In this document: piece by piece, positions 1 to 7,733 of the stretch
Layout: every line of letters begins with the position of its first letter
How positions within the stretch are numbered: the first letter of the stretch is position 1
Origin: JANNGC01 sp043758205
GTDB lineage: Bacteria; Verrucomicrobiota; Verrucomicrobiia; Limisphaerales; SIBH01
Reading direction: 5' to 3'
NCBI GenBank assembly: GCA_043758205.1
Contig: JAYVNY010000045.1
Location: 1-26,679 of the forward strand
DNA length: 26,679 nt
Translations under genes and position numbers: made by a program
Notes under the pieces: generated by a model
Database searches by the model: none
Told to the model about the DNA's origin: nothing
What the model saw: only the letters and a program-made list of their open reading frames with translations

Positions 1-1
1 C

Positions 2-235
2 TTCGGCAGTAGCCCACGCGGCGCGCAGTGCCTCATCCTTGGAGCCAAGGTGCGAGCGCTGACCGAGGGGCGGTTCAACGTCAGCTTCGAGGACATTCAG
101 GCGGTGGCGGCGGCCACGTTGCGTCACCGTTTGATTTTGAATTTTGAGGCCGAGGCCGAGGGCATCAGCACTGATCACATCATCCGGCAGATTCTCTCCG
201 AGGTGCCGAAGATGGCGGACGCGGTGGCGGCGTGA
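2..235 (+). CDS. MoxR-family AAA+ ATPase, C-terminal end (partial)
   Basis: The gene runs in from the left edge and only its last 77 codons are present, ending in TGA at 233-235. The visible part matches the C-terminal helical lid of MoxR-type ATPases: a 'GSSPRGAQCLILGAKV' stretch resembling the 'GASPRA...LxxAAKAxA' lid signature, then 'EGRFNVSFEDIQAVA' and 'LRHRLILNFEAEAEGI', which correspond to the family's 'GRxxVxPEDIxxxAxxVLxHRLxLxxEAxxEG' pattern. MoxR ATPases act as cytoplasmic chaperones, commonly next to DUF58 or VWA-domain proteins; those partners would lie upstream, outside the window. Walker A and B motifs are not included. A GTG at 50 is only an internal codon, because the frame stays open to the window edge with family-like sequence. 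Confidence 0.8.
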   Translation, partial: FGSSPRGAQCLILGAKVRALTEGRFNVSFEDIQAVAAATLRHRLILNFEAEAEGISTDHIIRQILSEVPKMADAVAA

Positions 236-237
236 GC

Positions 238-258
238 GGCTCGGTAAAGCCTTTTTTT
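238..258 (+). terminator. Weak candidate intrinsic terminator after the MoxR gene
   Basis: A 4-bp stem (GGCT at 238-241 with AGCC at 248-251) with a 6-nt loop is followed directly by seven T residues at 252-258, three bases after the stop codon. The U-tract is convincing but the stem is short, so this may be only a weak terminator or pause site. Confidence 0.3.
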
Positions 259-331
259 CCAAGAACAGACTTGTTCCGTCCGGGGTGTTGTCGTAAGCAC
301 TGGCGCAATCTCGTCCCGGCTGAAAGTGGGC

Positions 332-336
332 GAGGA
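332..336 (+). promoter_or_regulatory. Ribosome binding site deciding the GTG start of infA
   Basis: GAGGA at 332-336 lies 8 nt before a GTG codon at 345. It supports the GTG as the start, because no ATG in this frame precedes the conserved IF-1 sequence. Confidence 0.6.
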
Positions 337-344
337 AAAATCTT

Positions 345-560
345 GTGGCTGAAGAAGCGATCGAAGTCGAAGGGACCGTGAGCGTCGTGCTGCCTGGCAC
401 GATGTTCCGCGTCCTGCTCGACAACAAACATGAGGTGCTCGCGCATATTTCCGGTAAAATGCGCAAGCGTTTCATCCGCCTGACGGCCGGAGACCGCGTG
501 CGGATAGAAATGTCGCCCTATGACCTGAGCAAGGCGCGCATCACTTATCGCCTGCGTTAA
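345..560 (+). CDS. infA: Translation initiation factor IF-1
   Basis: The 71-residue product has the standard length of bacterial IF-1 and consists of a single S1/OB-fold domain. It begins 'MAEEAIEVEGTVSVVLPGTM', closely matching the family's 'AKEDAIEVEGTVxExLPNTM'. It continues with 'FRVLLDNKHEVLAHISGKMR', the RNA-binding face, and ends 'GDRVRIEMSPYDLSKARI', matching 'GDxVxVExSPYDLTKGRI'. IF-1 binds the ribosomal A site during initiation and assists IF-2 and IF-3 in the cytoplasm. The start is GTG at 345 with a good Shine-Dalgarno. It is not inside a ribosomal protein cluster here: a MoxR gene precedes it and a membrane hydroxylase gene follows 29 nt later. Identification is secure. Confidence 0.97.
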   Translation: MAEEAIEVEGTVSVVLPGTMFRVLLDNKHEVLAHISGKMRKRFIRLTAGDRVRIEMSPYDLSKARITYRLR

Positions 561-589
561 CAATGTCCGTGTTGGAATAATTATTAATC

Positions 590-1189
590 ATGCTGCTGTT
601 TTTTTTCTGGGCTGGCGTCGGCGTTCTGGCCGGCACGGTGTTTGGTTCCTTTTTTGAGTGGACGCTGCACCGCTACTTCATGCACCGCCCGTCGCTGGGC
701 TGGCGCTATCCGTTTGATAAGCACGCGCTCATTCACCACCACATTTTCCGTGCCGACCACAGCTATCATCTCAAGCATGAGCACGACAAAAAAACCATTC
801 CCATGGCCTGGTGGAACGGGCCGGTCATTGTCGCAACGTGCCTGATCCCGTTCTTCATCTTTGCGATGCTCTCGCACAAGTGGGGCCTGCTCTGCGGCGC
901 GGCCGTGGCCTTCACGGTCTATTTCACGGCTTACGAATATCTGCACTGGTGCATGCACCTGCCGCGGCAGCGGCACGTCGAACGGTCGGGGATTTTCTTC
1001 CGTCTGAACGGCCATCACCTGCTCCACCACCGCTACATGCACAAGAACTTCAACGTGGTGCTGCCGCTGGCGGATCTGCTGCTTGGCACACTGTTGCTCC
1101 GCTCGAAGGTCACTTTCCCGCAAGCGCGCGGCGCGGCGGTGCCGGATGTGCAGCCGCGCGTGCGCCGGGCCGAGCAAGTGGCGGCCTAA
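590..1189 (+). CDS. Membrane-bound di-iron fatty acid hydroxylase / sterol desaturase family protein
   Basis: The 199-residue product is an integral membrane protein of the fatty acid hydroxylase superfamily. Hydrophobic segments lie near residues 2-20, 78-94, 99-115 and 156-170. Between them are the histidine clusters expected to bind two irons: H27-x4-H32 ('HRYFMH'), H45-x3-H49-H50-H51, H119-x3-H123 ('HWCMH'), and H142-H143-x2-H146-H147 with H151 ('HHLLHHRYMH'). Family members use oxygen to hydroxylate or desaturate lipids, sterols or carotenoids; the substrate cannot be read from the sequence. The size and cluster spacing resemble short bacterial members. The ATG at 590 lacks a clear Shine-Dalgarno. 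The C-terminal 25 residues are Arg/Ala-rich and probably cytoplasmic. No neighbouring lipid genes help to assign the substrate. Confidence 0.85.
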   Translation: MLLFFFWAGVGVLAGTVFGSFFEWTLHRYFMHRPSLGWRYPFDKHALIHHHIFRADHSYHLKHEHDKKTIPMAWWNGPVIVATCLIPFFIFAMLSHKWGLLCGAAVAFTVYFTAYEYLHWCMHLPRQRHVERSGIFFRLNGHHLLHHRYMHKNFNVVLPLADLLLGTLLLRSKVTFPQARGAAVPDVQPRVRRAEQVAA

Positions 1190-1807
1190 GCCCGTTCGGA
1201 GAAGGGTTGCGACTGACCCGGACCCGCCCGGCGCAAGGCGCGAAAGATTCCTTCTCTCACCACGCCCACTGAGCGGAGCGGCCTCTGGTTCCAAGCCGAT
1301 GGGTGAGATGTCCACGCTTCTTCGCTCCAAACCTACAAGATGCAAGATGCGCCCTGGGATTTCGCTCGCGGCACTTTCCACTCGCCGTCCGGGGTCGGGA
1401 CTCAGAGGCCGGGCCGACCAGATTTTCTATTGCCGCTGATTTTCCTCGCCGTCTTCACTCCGCATTTTCCGAAGCCGCCGGGCTGCATTCCCACCGAAGT
1501 GTCTGTGTCTCTGGCTTGTCCCTTTTTCTGAAGCTGTGTCGCTAGCCTTTGCCGCACCAGACGGCATTGGGCCACGCCCTCCTGAACATTCTTTGCCGTA
1601 CGTTCCACGGCGGCTGTCCCGTAATTCACCTACCCACCGCGCGGGAGCTTCCACGAATGGCGCGCCCAACCCCGCCTGTGAAACGATGCCGGGCATTGCT
1701 CCGCAAGTTTTGTCGTTGGATCGAACGGGCCGGTGGAACCGGGCCTGGGACCAGGCGCAGAACGCACGCAGACAAATCTGAATCAGAAAATCAGATAGAA
1801 AAAAACT
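1190..1807. other. 618-nt intergenic region, no gene recognised
   Basis: Several short open frames cross this stretch on both strands, but none has a ribosome binding site, family resemblance or consistent start, and they overlap each other. No strong terminator or tRNA fold is visible. The last 25 bases before the ATG at 1808 are A-rich and probably form the 5' leader of the following surface-protein gene. A promoter for that gene should lie here, but no convincing -35/-10 pair was found. Confidence 0.5.
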
Positions 1808-4800
1808 ATGAACCGAGCCTTTAAATTCGCCGCCTGGTGCGCGGCCCTGGTCACGGCGGTGGCTCCAGCGTCCGCCGCCCTGCAACTCCGCATTTCCGAC
1901 GGCACGCCCGCCGGAACTTTCATCATCACCGATCAAGGTGCGGGGGACAGTAACCCCACGGTGGGTGTGGTCTCCTACTCCGGCCCGGTCGGCAGCCAGT
2001 GGCTGATCACCGTCAACAACGGCACCTCGAAGCCGGTCATCGGCAGCGCGGCACACCCGGACATTGACTTGAACAGTTTTGATCTTTCCTCCTTGTCGGG
2101 TGGCACGCTCACGGTGGAACTCACCGATACGGATTTCACCGGCGGCGGCCCCGGCACCGTGAGCATCGGAGGCGGTACGGCCGGCACGGTGGGTCTGCGG
2201 ACGTTCGTGGATTACAACAACACCCCGTTTGGGATGAGTACGCTCGTCTCCGATCAAGGCCCGTTCTCGGGCCTGTCTTTCGCCGACAACGCGAACACCA
2301 CGGTCACGCCCGTCGGACCATACTCAATCACGCTGGAAGTCCGCATCAACCACGCGGCTGGCGGCAGCACCGGCCTGGACGCGGAGTTCAAGATCACTCC
2401 GCCCACTTACGGCTGCCCGACGAACACCACCGTGCCTTGCGGCGCGTCGCTCGATCCGGATGTAAACCCGGCGCTCGGCAAGCCGACGTACACCGGCGCT
2501 CCCCAGTGTTTGCCCGCGAGCATCACGTACGTGGACGAGGCGCAGGTGATCAGCGCGTGCAACAAAATCATCTACCGCACCTGGACCATCGTGGATGCGT
2601 GCGGCGTGAGGAATTTTTGCACCCAAGAAATCACCGTGCGCGACACCACGCCGCCGGTCATCACCTGCCCGCCGGATGTGACCATCACCAACTCCTCCTC
2701 GATGAACACGAACACGTATTGCTCGTTCACCCAAGGTGGCTGGGGTGCTCCGCCCAACGGCGACAATCCCGGCAAACGCTTGCGGAACAACTTCAGCTCC
2801 GTCTATCCCTCTGGCATCTGCGAGATCGGCCTTCCGGGCAGCGCCGGCTATTCGATCAAGTTCAACTCGAGTTCCGCCATTCAGGCCTTCCTCCCGTCCG
2901 GCGGCACGCCTGCGGTGTTGAATGCGGATTTGCTGAATCCCTTGTCCTGCAGCGCGGGAGTGTTCGCCGGCCAGGTGCTGGCGCTGAAACTGAACGTGGA
3001 CTTCGCTTCCTTCTTCGCCGGCGGCTCGGCCGGCTCATTCGGCGACTTGGTGAACAATGATCCTTCGTCGCCCTACTTCGGGCGCACCGTGCGCAGCATT
3101 CTCGCCCTGTGCAACGCCGCGCTGGGCGGCAGCAACACCGGCTACAGCTACAGCTCCCTGAACACGATGGCCGACACGCTCAATCAGTCCTTCGACAATT
3201 GCGTGGCGAACGGTTGGGCCAGGACCAATCTCCTCGGCGACGGCACCACGACCAGCACCAACACCGGCACGGTCACAGCCACGGACAATTGCGACCCGCA
3301 ACCAGCCATCAGCTACACGGACACCAGCGTGTCCGGCGCCTGCCCCGGCAGCCTGATCATCACGCGCACTTGGCAAGCCATTGACCGCTGCGGCAACAGC
3401 AGCACCTGCGTGCAGAAGATCACCCTCTTGAACTGCGTGTCCAACCCGACCCCCGGCAGCATCTGCGGCTCGGTCCTGCGCGACTGCAACGCTGACTCCA
3501 GCCTCACGGGCGAAAGCGGCCTCTCCGGCTGGACCGTGACTCTCAAGAACGCGACGACGCTGGCGGTGATTGCCACCAAGACCACCGACGCCGCTGGCAA
3601 CTACTGCTTCAACAACCTCGTCGCCGACAGCTACTGCGTGGTCGTGACGCCGATGGCGAACTACGGCCAGACCGTTGATCCCGACGCCACGCTGGACAGC
3701 AAGACATGCTTCGCCCTCGCGGCGGGCCAGAACCAGACGGGCGTGAACTTCGGCTACACCGGCACCGCGACAAGTGTGAACATTGTGATGACCGGCCCGG
3801 CCACGGCGACGTGCGGTCAAACCATCACCTACTCCATCTGCGTGACCAACACCGGCAACACCTGCCTGTATGGCGGACTCGAAGTGCAAGACCCGCTCCT
3901 CGGCGGACAAATCTTCCACCAGACGCCGGTTGCGCCCGGACAGGGCTTCTGCTTCACCCGGACCTACGTGGTTCCGGCCAACTACTCCGGCACGCTCGTC
4001 AACACCGCCACCGCCATCGGCCATCCGCCCGGGCTCGCCGCCGTATCGAAGACCGTCTCCGTCTCGACCACGGTCAGTTGCACGCCGCTGCCGGTCACGC
4101 AGGGCTGCACGCTGACGATTGGTTACTACAAGAACCATCCCACGGCGATTGCCCCGCTGCCCATCAACCTCGGCACCACCGGTGGGGCCAAGACGCTCGT
4201 CGTCTCCAGCCAGACCATCGGCGTGAACGTCCTCGGCCAGCACACCTATGGCACTCCGGAAAACGGCATCACCAAGCTGTATGCCCAGTTGCTCGCCGCC
4301 AAGTTGAACGGCCTGCGCGGCGCGAGCCTCACGGCAGTCGCCTCCACCATCAGCGCGGCGGACGCCTTCCTCGCCACGCACAACCAGAATGACTGGTCCA
4401 CGTTGACCGCCACCGAGGTGGCCAGCGTCTTGGCCTGGCACACCACGCTGGACAACTACAACAACGGTCTCATCGGCCCCGGCCATTGCGGCGACCAGGA
4501 GAGCAACCGCGCCCTGAATGTGAAATCCACCAGCGGCAGCCAGTCCGTGCAGCTCGTCTGGAACAAGAGCACTGAAGCCACCAGCTACAAGGTGCTGCGC
4601 GGCCTCACGCCGAACGGCCCTTACACCGCCATCAAGACCGGCCTCACCACCACGAACTGCACCGACACGGCCGTGACGAATGGCGTCGCCTACTTCTACG
4701 TGATCAGTGCCGTGAAGAACGGTATCGAGATCACCGACTCCGATGAAGTGAGCGCCATCCCGACCGCCGGCGTGGCCAGCCCGTGGTTGACGAAGGACAT

Positions 4801-5320
4801 CGGCACGCCCGGCTACACGGGCGGAGCCAGCCTGGTCCGCGGCGTCTTCACCTTCCTCGGTGGTGGCGACGACATCGGGAACACGGCGGATGAGTTCCGC
4901 TACACCTACCAGTCCGGCAGTGGCGACTGCACGGTCCTCGCCCGCGTCAGCGCCATCGGCAACACCGACGCGTGGGCCAAGGCGGGCGTGATGATTCGTG
5001 AATCGCTCACGTCCGGCTCGAAGCACGCCTTCATGGGCCTCTCGTCCGGCAATGGCGCGCTCTTCCAGACGCGTAACACAACAGGCGGCAGCAGCCTGAA
5101 CGCGAACAAGACCGGACTCGCCGCGCCCTATTGGGTGAAGGTGACCCGCGTCGGCAACGTGTTCACCGGCTTCACCTCGCCCAACGGCACGGTGTGGACG
5201 AAGATCGGTCAGCAGACTATCACCATGACCACGGGCGTGTATATCGGCCTGGCCGTGACCAGCCACAACGACGGCGTACTCTGCACCGCCACGTTCCAGA
5301 ACGTGACCGCCACGCCGTAA
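1808..5320 (+). CDS. Large secreted multi-domain surface protein (HYR-like, SdrD_B-like, DUF11-like, FN3, C-terminal DUF1349-like)
   Basis: The 1170-residue protein starts with a Sec signal peptide (residues 1-23, 'AALVTAVAPASA' before the mature 'ALQLRISDG'). Modules seen in order: an N-terminal beta domain (24-197); a Cys-rich HYR-like repeat (about 199-291, ending 'TPPVITCPPDVT'); a distinct insert with 'TQGGWGAPPNGDNPG' (about 303-479); a second HYR-like repeat (about 490-543, 'TWQAIDRCGNSSTCVQKIT'); an SdrD_B-like prealbumin domain (551-652); a DUF11-like domain (656-758); a segment opening 'CTLTIGYYKNHP' (768-900); a fibronectin type III domain (903-984); and a C-terminal DUF1349-like jelly roll (991-1170, 'DAWAKAGVMIRESL'). 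Most modules are adhesive or structural and no catalytic site is evident, so an extracellular binding or matrix role is inferred. The start has no Shine-Dalgarno but fits the signal peptide. An intrinsic terminator follows, so it is probably transcribed alone. Confidence 0.85.
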   Translation: MNRAFKFAAWCAALVTAVAPASAALQLRISDGTPAGTFIITDQGAGDSNPTVGVVSYSGPVGSQWLITVNNGTSKPVIGSAAHPDIDLNSFDLSSLSGGTLTVELTDTDFTGGGPGTVSIGGGTAGTVGLRTFVDYNNTPFGMSTLVSDQGPFSGLSFADNANTTVTPVGPYSITLEVRINHAAGGSTGLDAEFKITPPTYGCPTNTTVPCGASLDPDVNPALGKPTYTGAPQCLPASITYVDEAQVISACNKIIYRTWTIVDACGVRNFCTQEITVRDTTPPVITCPPDVTITNSSSMNTNTYCSFTQGGWGAPPNGDNPGKRLRNNFSSVYPSGICEIGLPGSAGYSIKFNSSSAIQAFLPSGGTPAVLNADLLNPLSCSAGVFAGQVLALKLNVDFASFFAGGSAGSFGDLVNNDPSSPYFGRTVRSILALCNAALGGSNTGYSYSSLNTMADTLNQSFDNCVANGWARTNLLGDGTTTSTNTGTVTATDNCDPQPAISYTDTSVSGACPGSLIITRTWQAIDRCGNSSTCVQKITLLNCVSNPTPGSICGSVLRDCNADSSLTGESGLSGWTVTLKNATTLAVIATKTTDAAGNYCFNNLVADSYCVVVTPMANYGQTVDPDATLDSKTCFALAAGQNQTGVNFGYTGTATSVNIVMTGPATATCGQTITYSICVTNTGNTCLYGGLEVQDPLLGGQIFHQTPVAPGQGFCFTRTYVVPANYSGTLVNTATAIGHPPGLAAVSKTVSVSTTVSCTPLPVTQGCTLTIGYYKNHPTAIAPLPINLGTTGGAKTLVVSSQTIGVNVLGQHTYGTPENGITKLYAQLLAAKLNGLRGASLTAVASTISAADAFLATHNQNDWSTLTATEVASVLAWHTTLDNYNNGLIGPGHCGDQESNRALNVKSTSGSQSVQLVWNKSTEATSYKVLRGLTPNGPYTAIKTGLTTTNCTDTAVTNGVAYFYVISAVKNGIEITDSDEVSAIPTAGVASPWLTKDIGTPGYTGGASLVRGVFTFLGGGDDIGNTADEFRYTYQSGSGDCTVLARVSAIGNTDAWAKAGVMIRESLTSGSKHAFMGLSSGNGALFQTRNTTGGSSLNANKTGLAAPYWVKVTRVGNVFTGFTSPNGTVWTKIGQQTITMTTGVYIGLAVTSHNDGVLCTATFQNVTATP

Positions 5321-5355
5321 GGCGCGGCCTGTCCGGCTGAATCATAAATAACACA

Positions 5356-5391
5356 GCGGCCTCTGGCGCAAACCGGAGGCCGCTTTCTTTT
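5356..5391 (+). terminator. Intrinsic terminator of the secreted mosaic protein gene
   Basis: An 11-bp stem (5356-5366 with 5373-5383, one T-G wobble, otherwise fully paired and GC-rich) with a 6-nt loop is followed by TTTCTTTT at 5384-5391. It lies 35 nt after the stop codon at 5320 and is the best terminator in the window. Confidence 0.85.
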
Positions 5392-5425
5392 CAAAAGCAG
5401 ATAGCTGAAACAGAGCTGCTCCCCA

Positions 5426-5460
5426 TTTCTGCTTTCTGCTTTCTGCTTTCTGCTTTCTGC
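5426..5460. repeat. Heptanucleotide tandem repeat, (TTTCTGC)x5
   Basis: Five perfect consecutive copies of TTTCTGC occupy 5426-5460, with a partial sixth (TTT) running on. The array sits between the terminator at 5356-5391 and the start of the following cytochrome gene at 5494. On the reverse strand it reads as repeating KAESRKQ codons in a spurious frame. Heptamer arrays of this kind can change copy number by slippage; whether this one does is unknown. Confidence 0.85.
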
Positions 5461-5493
5461 TTTTTCTCTGCATATTGCCCGCACAAAATTCAG

Positions 5494-7461
5494 ATGCCTT
5501 TCGCCCGGAAAACTTTTGGCCCGTGTCACCTGATGTGGGGCCGCTGGAGCCTGCTCACGGCGCTGGTTTTTCTGGCCGCTCACCCGGCGCGCGGCGCGAC
5601 TCCCACGTTCGAGCGCGACATCCTTCCGCTCTTCCACAAGCACTGCCTCATTTGCCACGGCGGTTTCAAACAGAAGGGTGGCCTCGACCTGCGCACAATC
5701 CCCGCGTTGCTCAAGGGTGGTGAGTCCGGCGCAGCGGTGAAGTCCGGCCACGCCGACGCCAGCAAACTCTGGCAGATGGTCGCCGCCGATGAGATGCCCG
5801 AGGACGGCGAGAAACTTTCGGCCTCGCAGAAAGAAATGGTGCGCGCCTGGATCGCCGCCGGAATGCCCACGGTAGCGCAACAGCAGAAAAACATTTCCCC
5901 GCTCCTGCCTGCGGGCGTGAAGCACGAGCCGGCGCAAGTGGCGGAGGCGATTGACCAGCACGTCGAGCGTGCGCTGGTCGAGGAAAAATTGAAACCGGCC
6001 CCGCCCGCCGGGGACGCCGAGTTTTTGCGCCGCCTGTATCTGGACCTTGCCGGACGCGGGCCGACCGCCGCGCAAGCGACGGCGTTTCTTGACAGCCCGG
6101 CGCCGGAAAAACGCGCCGCGCTCATTGACGCGCTGCTGGCCGCGCCAGAGTTCGGCGAGCACTTTGGGCGGACGTGGCGCGACTGGATCGCGCCGCCGGA
6201 GCTGCCCTCGGACGCGAACACCGGCAAGCAGCCGTACAAGCAGTCGCGTGATTTCGCCGCGTGGCTGGCCAAGCGTTTCAACGCCGGAGATTCATGGGAC
6301 AAGATCGTGCGCGAGATCATCACGGTCGAGGGGGACATACTGAGCAAGCCGCACCTGACTTACTACGTGCTCACCGGCGAAGGCGGGCAGGCCACGCCCG
6401 ACGGCGCCTCGCGCACGCTGGCCTCGCTGTTTCTCGGGGTTCAGTTGCAGTGCGCGCAGTGCCACGACGATCCATTCCGCGCCTGGGCGCAGAAAGATTA
6501 CTGGGCGCTGGCCGCGTTCTTCGCGCGGACCAAGGCGGACATTCGGAAAATTTCCGACGAGCCGCTGAAGCCAACGGAGAAGGATTTGGCGCTCATCAGC
6601 ATTCCGCGCACATCCTTCCGCAATGCCGGCCAAGAAGTGCGCGCCGCGTATTTGCAAAGCGGAGAAGTGCAGCTCAAGAAAGGCGGCACGCTGCGCCCGG
6701 CCTTGGCCGACTGGGTGACGGCGAAGGACAATCCCTACTTCGCGCGCGCGTTCGCGAACCGCGCGTGGTTCTACTTTTTCGCGCGCGGCCTCGTGCATCC
6801 GGTGGATGACTTGCGGGAATTGAATCCGCCTTCGCATCCCGGACTGCTCGCCTTGCTGGCGAATGAATTCACTGTGTCACGTTTCGACGTAAAGCACCTG
6901 CTGCGCTCCATCTGCCGCTCGCGCGCCTACCAGCGCACCAGCCGTCCGCCAGCAGGACTCGATGAAAGCGCACTGGCCGCACTCACTGGAGCGTTCGGGC
7001 GAATGCCGTTGCGGACAATGACGGCGGACGCGCTCTACGATTCGCTCAAGCTGGCCTATGGCAATCCCAAGCTCGACCTCCGCACCGTGGGCGCGGGCGA
7101 CAGCAACACGAACGGCGAGAGCGCAACCGTGGCCGAGCCGGGCCTGGAGTTTCAGCGCCGCTTCTGCACGAACGAAGAAGACCCCACGGATTTCACCTAC
7201 GGCATCCCGCAGATGCTCGCGATGCTGAACCACTCGAACCTGCTCTCGGGCAGTCCGGCGCTGGAGAATTTTCTGAAAGCAAATCCGCCCTCCGAGCAGA
7301 CGGTGGAATGGCTCTACCTCTCCACGCTCGCGCGCCGCCCGACGGCGGTGGAAGCAACCGACGCGCTGGCCTACGTGAAAAAATCCGGCGGCACGCCCGC
7401 CGCGTATTCCAGCGTGCTGTGGATGCTGGTGAACCGTTCGGAGTATCTGTTCGTGCCGTGA
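5494..7461 (+). CDS. PSCyt1/DUF1549/DUF1553 exported c-type cytochrome-like protein (module A)
   Basis: The 655-residue protein has a signal peptide followed by a PSCyt1 domain with a CxxCH haem motif (C51-L-I-C54-H55, 'FHKHCLICHGGFKQKGG'). A DUF1549/PSCyt2 domain follows (about 147-350), opening 'AIDQHVERALVEEKL' with 'FLRRLYLDLAGRGPTAAQ', and holding a second CxxCH at C320-A-Q-C323-H324. The C-terminal DUF1553/PSD1 domain (about 400-650) contains 'FARAFANRAWFYFFARGLVHPVDDLRE' split across its conserved asparagine and tryptophan region. These Planctomycetes/Verrucomicrobia families are exported and of unsettled function; a periplasmic redox role is inferred from the haem motifs. It is shorter than the roughly 900-1100 residues of many relatives and lacks the central insert of its paralogue at 10186. 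The ATG at 5533 (residue 14) gives a cleaner signal peptide and may be the real start. Confidence 0.88.
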   Translation: MPFARKTFGPCHLMWGRWSLLTALVFLAAHPARGATPTFERDILPLFHKHCLICHGGFKQKGGLDLRTIPALLKGGESGAAVKSGHADASKLWQMVAADEMPEDGEKLSASQKEMVRAWIAAGMPTVAQQQKNISPLLPAGVKHEPAQVAEAIDQHVERALVEEKLKPAPPAGDAEFLRRLYLDLAGRGPTAAQATAFLDSPAPEKRAALIDALLAAPEFGEHFGRTWRDWIAPPELPSDANTGKQPYKQSRDFAAWLAKRFNAGDSWDKIVREIITVEGDILSKPHLTYYVLTGEGGQATPDGASRTLASLFLGVQLQCAQCHDDPFRAWAQKDYWALAAFFARTKADIRKISDEPLKPTEKDLALISIPRTSFRNAGQEVRAAYLQSGEVQLKKGGTLRPALADWVTAKDNPYFARAFANRAWFYFFARGLVHPVDDLRELNPPSHPGLLALLANEFTVSRFDVKHLLRSICRSRAYQRTSRPPAGLDESALAALTGAFGRMPLRTMTADALYDSLKLAYGNPKLDLRTVGAGDSNTNGESATVAEPGLEFQRRFCTNEEDPTDFTYGIPQMLAMLNHSNLLSGSPALENFLKANPPSEQTVEWLYLSTLARRPTAVEATDALAYVKKSGGTPAAYSSVLWMLVNRSEYLFVP

Positions 7462-7487
7462 GCGATGAACGCTGAAACCAAAATGAA

Positions 7488-7729
7488 TGGCCGCGAGAGA
7501 GCGCAGAAAGCGCCAAGAGTTCCGCGCGCGTGCCAAAGAAAAGCGGCGCTAAAGCGACCGCACTCCAAACGCTCCGCGAGCAAAGAGGCGCTCGGTGCTG
7601 CGCGACAGCGTTTGGAGTGCGGTCGCTTTAGCGCCGCTTTAGGCCGCCCGTCCGTTCGGCACCAACCTCCGGCCGCAGTGCTCCTTTCGCTTTTCCCTGC
7701 TTTGCGCTCTTTGCGTTCTCTCGCGGCCA
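7488..7729. repeat. Outer imperfect inverted repeat enclosing palindromic element 1
   Basis: TGGCCGCGAGAGAGCGC at 7488-7504 pairs with 7713-7729 with one mismatch over 17 bp, and a weaker match continues inward to about 28 bp. The right arm also contains a near-repeat of CTTTGCG with 9-nt spacing. The pair encloses the 101-bp palindrome at 7540-7640, giving a nested hairpin architecture in the spacer between the cytochrome gene and the DUF1501 gene. Confidence 0.65.
7540..7640. repeat. 101-bp palindromic extragenic element, copy 1
   Basis: Two perfect 34-bp inverted arms (7540-7573 and 7607-7640) enclose a 33-nt centre. The arms begin AAAGCGGCGCTAAAGCGACC and end in TTT. A second element with identical arms and the same 33-nt centre length lies at 9991-10091. 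Copy 1 starts 78 nt after the stop codon of the cytochrome gene and ends 93 nt before the DUF1501 start. No transposase is inside, so it resembles a REP- or MITE-like non-autonomous element; as RNA it would form a very stable hairpin. Confidence 0.85.
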
Positions 7730-7733
7730 CCCC

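Noticed and set aside
584..1381. 265-codon open frame on the - strand
   Set aside because: It is antisense to the di-iron hydroxylase, whose histidine clusters identify the + strand as coding.
1402..1824. Short overlapping open frames before the secreted mosaic gene
   Set aside because: They conflict with each other, lack ribosome binding sites and show no recognisable product.
3035..5266. 743-codon open frame on the - strand
   Set aside because: It is antisense to the secreted mosaic gene, is Arg/Gly/Ala/Val-rich with no recognisable domain, and arises from the high GC content and codon bias of the real gene.
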